A stretch of 64,000 nt of DNA from Fusobacterium ulcerans ATCC 49185. Its GTDB lineage: Bacteria > Fusobacteriota > Fusobacteriia > Fusobacteriales > Fusobacteriaceae. This document shows, one piece after another, positions 62,453 through 64,000 of this stretch (position 1 is the stretch's first letter; every line of letters starts with the position of its first letter). The stretch is taken from contig NZ_LR215979.1 of assembly GCF_900683735.1 (NCBI RefSeq), positions 2,852,001 to 2,916,000 of the forward strand. The letters are read 5' to 3'. The notes beneath the pieces are model-generated. The model was given only the letters and a program-made list of their open reading frames with translations, was not told the DNA's origin and did not search any database. The position numbers were made by a program, and so were the translations under genes.

Positions 62453-63634
62453 TTACTTAATTACATCTGACAAATTGAATATAGGAAGATAAATAGCTAT
62501 TATTACATTTCCTAATATTAAACCCAATATGATTATCATCACTGGCTCTATTAAAATCAATATTTTCCCTATATAGTTTTCCAATTCCTCTTGACATAAC
62601 TGAGAAATTTTATGAAACACATTTATTAACTCACCACTTTTTTCTCCTATTGCTGCCATCTTCTGATATTTACCTGTATATATTTCTATCTGTTTTAAAG
62701 ATTCTGCTATTCCTTCTCCTGACATAATACTGAACTTCATATCTTCTATATCTTTTTTTACAACAACATTGTCACAACTTTCTATTATAACTTCCAGTAC
62801 TTCTGCTATAGGCATTTCAGAATCCATCAACAATGCCATATTCTTAGAAAATCTTATTATCATATTTTTAATCATAATATTTTTATATATTGGTATTTTC
62901 ATTACAAATTTATCGTACTCAAATCTACTTTTTAGATTATTTTTCATCTTTTTTCTCAAATAAATTATTATTATATATATACATATCATAGAAATAAGTA
63001 TATAATGAATATTTTTACTTGTCCCCATTAACACCTTAGTAAGAAAAGGGAGTTTGGTTCCACTTTCATTGAACATTTCCACAAAATTAGGAAGTACATA
63101 AGTTATTAAAAATATTACCACTATCATAGAAAAAACTATTACTATACAAGGATAAAAAAGTGCTTCTATCATTTTTTTTCTTATTTTATTTTCTAATTCC
63201 AGATTGACAGAGATTCTCTCTAAATTTTCAATAATTTTTCCTGGTTTTTCTCCTAAATACAGCAAACTCACATAAAAGTTTCCAAAAATATTTCTATGTT
63301 TCTTAAAAGCATCTCCTATAGAATTTCCATTTAGTATATCCTTTCTTATTTCAAAAATAATTTCTCCAAATTTACTGTTTTCATATTGATTTTTTTGAAT
63401 ATCTAAAGCTTCTACTATACCTATCCTACTTTCCAGCATTATTTTTAATTCTCTAGTAAAAGATAATATATTCTCTTGTGATATTTTTTTAGTTTTCTTC
63501 AAAATATCAAATTGAATCAATATCATTCTTTTACTTTTTAGAAATTTTCTAAATTCCATTTCATTGGAGAATTCCTTTTTGCCTCTGCATTTTTTCCCTT
63601 TTAAATTATAAGCTGTATATCTATATTGTGGCAT
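62453..63634 (-). CDS. gspF: Type II secretion / pilus platform protein GspF (PilC)
   Basis: A 393-residue GspF-type inner-membrane protein. It starts PQYRYTAYNLKGKKCRGKKE, then FTRELKIMLESRIGIVEALD, has three membrane segments (about 165-190, 215-235, 370-390) and two repeated halves. The family block GDAFKKHRNIFGNFYVSLLY then LGEKPGKIIENLERIS recurs as GIAESLKQIEIYTGKYQKMA then IGEKSGELINVFHKIS. I chose the ATG at 63632-63634 with GAGGGAG upstream rather than the Met that overlaps the gspE stop. It couples the ATPase to pilus assembly. Confidence 0.93.
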   Translation of the reverse strand: MPQYRYTAYNLKGKKCRGKKEFSNEMEFRKFLKSKRMILIQFDILKKTKKISQENILSFTRELKIMLESRIGIVEALDIQKNQYENSKFGEIIFEIRKDILNGNSIGDAFKKHRNIFGNFYVSLLYLGEKPGKIIENLERISVNLELENKIRKKMIEALFYPCIVIVFSMIVVIFLITYVLPNFVEMFNESGTKLPFLTKVLMGTSKNIHYILISMICIYIIIIYLRKKMKNNLKSRFEYDKFVMKIPIYKNIMIKNMIIRFSKNMALLMDSEMPIAEVLEVIIESCDNVVVKKDIEDMKFSIMSGEGIAESLKQIEIYTGKYQKMAAIGEKSGELINVFHKISQLCQEELENYIGKILILIEPVMIIILGLILGNVIIAIYLPIFNLSDVIK

Positions 63635-63646
63635 TTTCTCCCTCAT

Positions 63647-64000
63647 TTAACATTGTCTTAGTATTTCATCTAAGGATGTCATTCCTATCCTTGCTTTTTC
63701 TATTCCATCTTCTATAAGTTTTTTCATTCCATTACTCAATGCTTCTTTTTCTATTTCCTGAGCTGAATTGCCTCTTTCTATCATTTCCTTCATCTTTTCA
63801 TTTGGTTCAAATATTTCAAAAACTGCTGTTCTTCCTTTATAGCCACTATAATTACACCTTTCACAGCCCTTTCCTATATAGAAACTATCTTGATATTTTT
63901 CATATTCATAGCCTAAAAGCTGTATTTTAGTTTTCCATTCTTTATCTTTTTCTTGACAATGGGAACATAATTTTCGTACCAGTCTTTGCGATAATACAGC
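63647..64000 (-). CDS. gspE: GspE/PilB-type assembly ATPase, C-terminal part (cut by window edge)
   Basis: The last 117 codons of a secretion ATPase are inside the window, continuing past the right edge in frame. It reads AVLSQRLVRKLCSHCQEKDK, then GKGCERCNYSGYKGRTAVFE, with the four cysteines LCSHC and CERC of the GspE zinc-binding domain, and ends MTSLDEILRQC. The Walker motifs are outside the window. GspE hydrolyses ATP to drive pseudopilus growth. It is upstream of gspF in the same operon, its stop two bases from a possible gspF Met. Confidence 0.93.
   Translation of the reverse strand, partial: AVLSQRLVRKLCSHCQEKDKEWKTKIQLLGYEYEKYQDSFYIGKGCERCNYSGYKGRTAVFEIFEPNEKMKEMIERGNSAQEIEKEALSNGMKKLIEDGIEKARIGMTSLDEILRQC

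Noticed and set aside
1-64000. CRISPR array, rRNA or tRNA genes, intact insertion sequence, prophage
   Set aside because: I saw no evenly spaced repeats, no rRNA-like sequence, no tRNA cloverleaf outside tmRNA and no intact transposase or phage structural gene.

Overview
The window reads as chromosomal DNA of a Fusobacterium-type anaerobe, probably of the varium/ulcerans/mortiferum group. This is inference from very AT-rich sequence, AGGAGG-type ribosome sites, amino-acid and butyrate fermentation genes, MetS/MetP-type transport and a didermic heptose kinase. No 16S rRNA or tRNA is present to confirm it. About 56 protein genes, one tmRNA, one coding leader peptide and a degraded mobile-element zone are supported. 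Most genes are on the minus strand in long operons.

Layout. (1) 1-10.8 kb, minus: a Ter/Tel stress island: YceG-serine protease fusion, TerA-like, CitE-like lyase, two phosphoribosyltransferase-type proteins, YceG, TelA, three TerD and the start of a further gene cut by the window edge. (2) 10.8-12.7 kb: an AT-rich zone with IS3 and recombinase remnants against the 3' end of ssrA (tmRNA), then smpB. (3) 12.9-13.8 kb, plus: ROK sugar kinase. (4) 14.0-20.8 kb: aromatic amino-acid synthesis, aroB-aroC-aroF-aroA-tyrA on minus behind a Phe/Tyr-rich leader peptide and terminator, with pheA divergent. (5) 21.6-28.2 kb: mtnK, mtnA, NhaC-type antiporter, class II aldolase, iron alcohol dehydrogenase and DeoR regulator. 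This is a methylthioribose/5-deoxyribose salvage ('DHAP shunt') operon with three identical-core candidate operators upstream. (6) 28.3-38.9 kb, minus: an eight-gene hydantoin/ureide and diaminopropionate operon (ygeX, ygeY, two hydantoinase-type amidohydrolases, two NCS1 permeases, a racemase, a D-aminoacylase). It has a sigma-54 promoter and twin palindromic activator sites shared with a divergent sigma-54 activator. (7) 41.0-47.0 kb: an NSS transporter with a 33-residue MetS subunit, a YheO-type regulator, tryptophanase behind a structured-looking leader RNA, and a second sigma-54 activator. (8) 47.1-53.8 kb, minus: GntP permease, crotonase, CoA-transferase, acyl-CoA dehydrogenase and EtfBA, again with a sigma-54 promoter. 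These fit uptake and reduction of a 3-hydroxybutyrate/crotonate-type acid. (9) 54.2-56.1 kb: a stand-alone EF-Tu domain-3-like protein, ispF and a heptose-7-phosphate kinase. (10) 56.1-64.0 kb, minus: a compact type II secretion/type IV pilus operon from gspE (cut by the right edge) to a secretin.

The most distinctive items are the YceG-protease fusion in the Ter island, the Phe/Tyr leader peptide of the aro operon, the branched leader RNA before tryptophanase, and the two sigma-54 circuits. All functions are read by family resemblance; no search or folding program was run.
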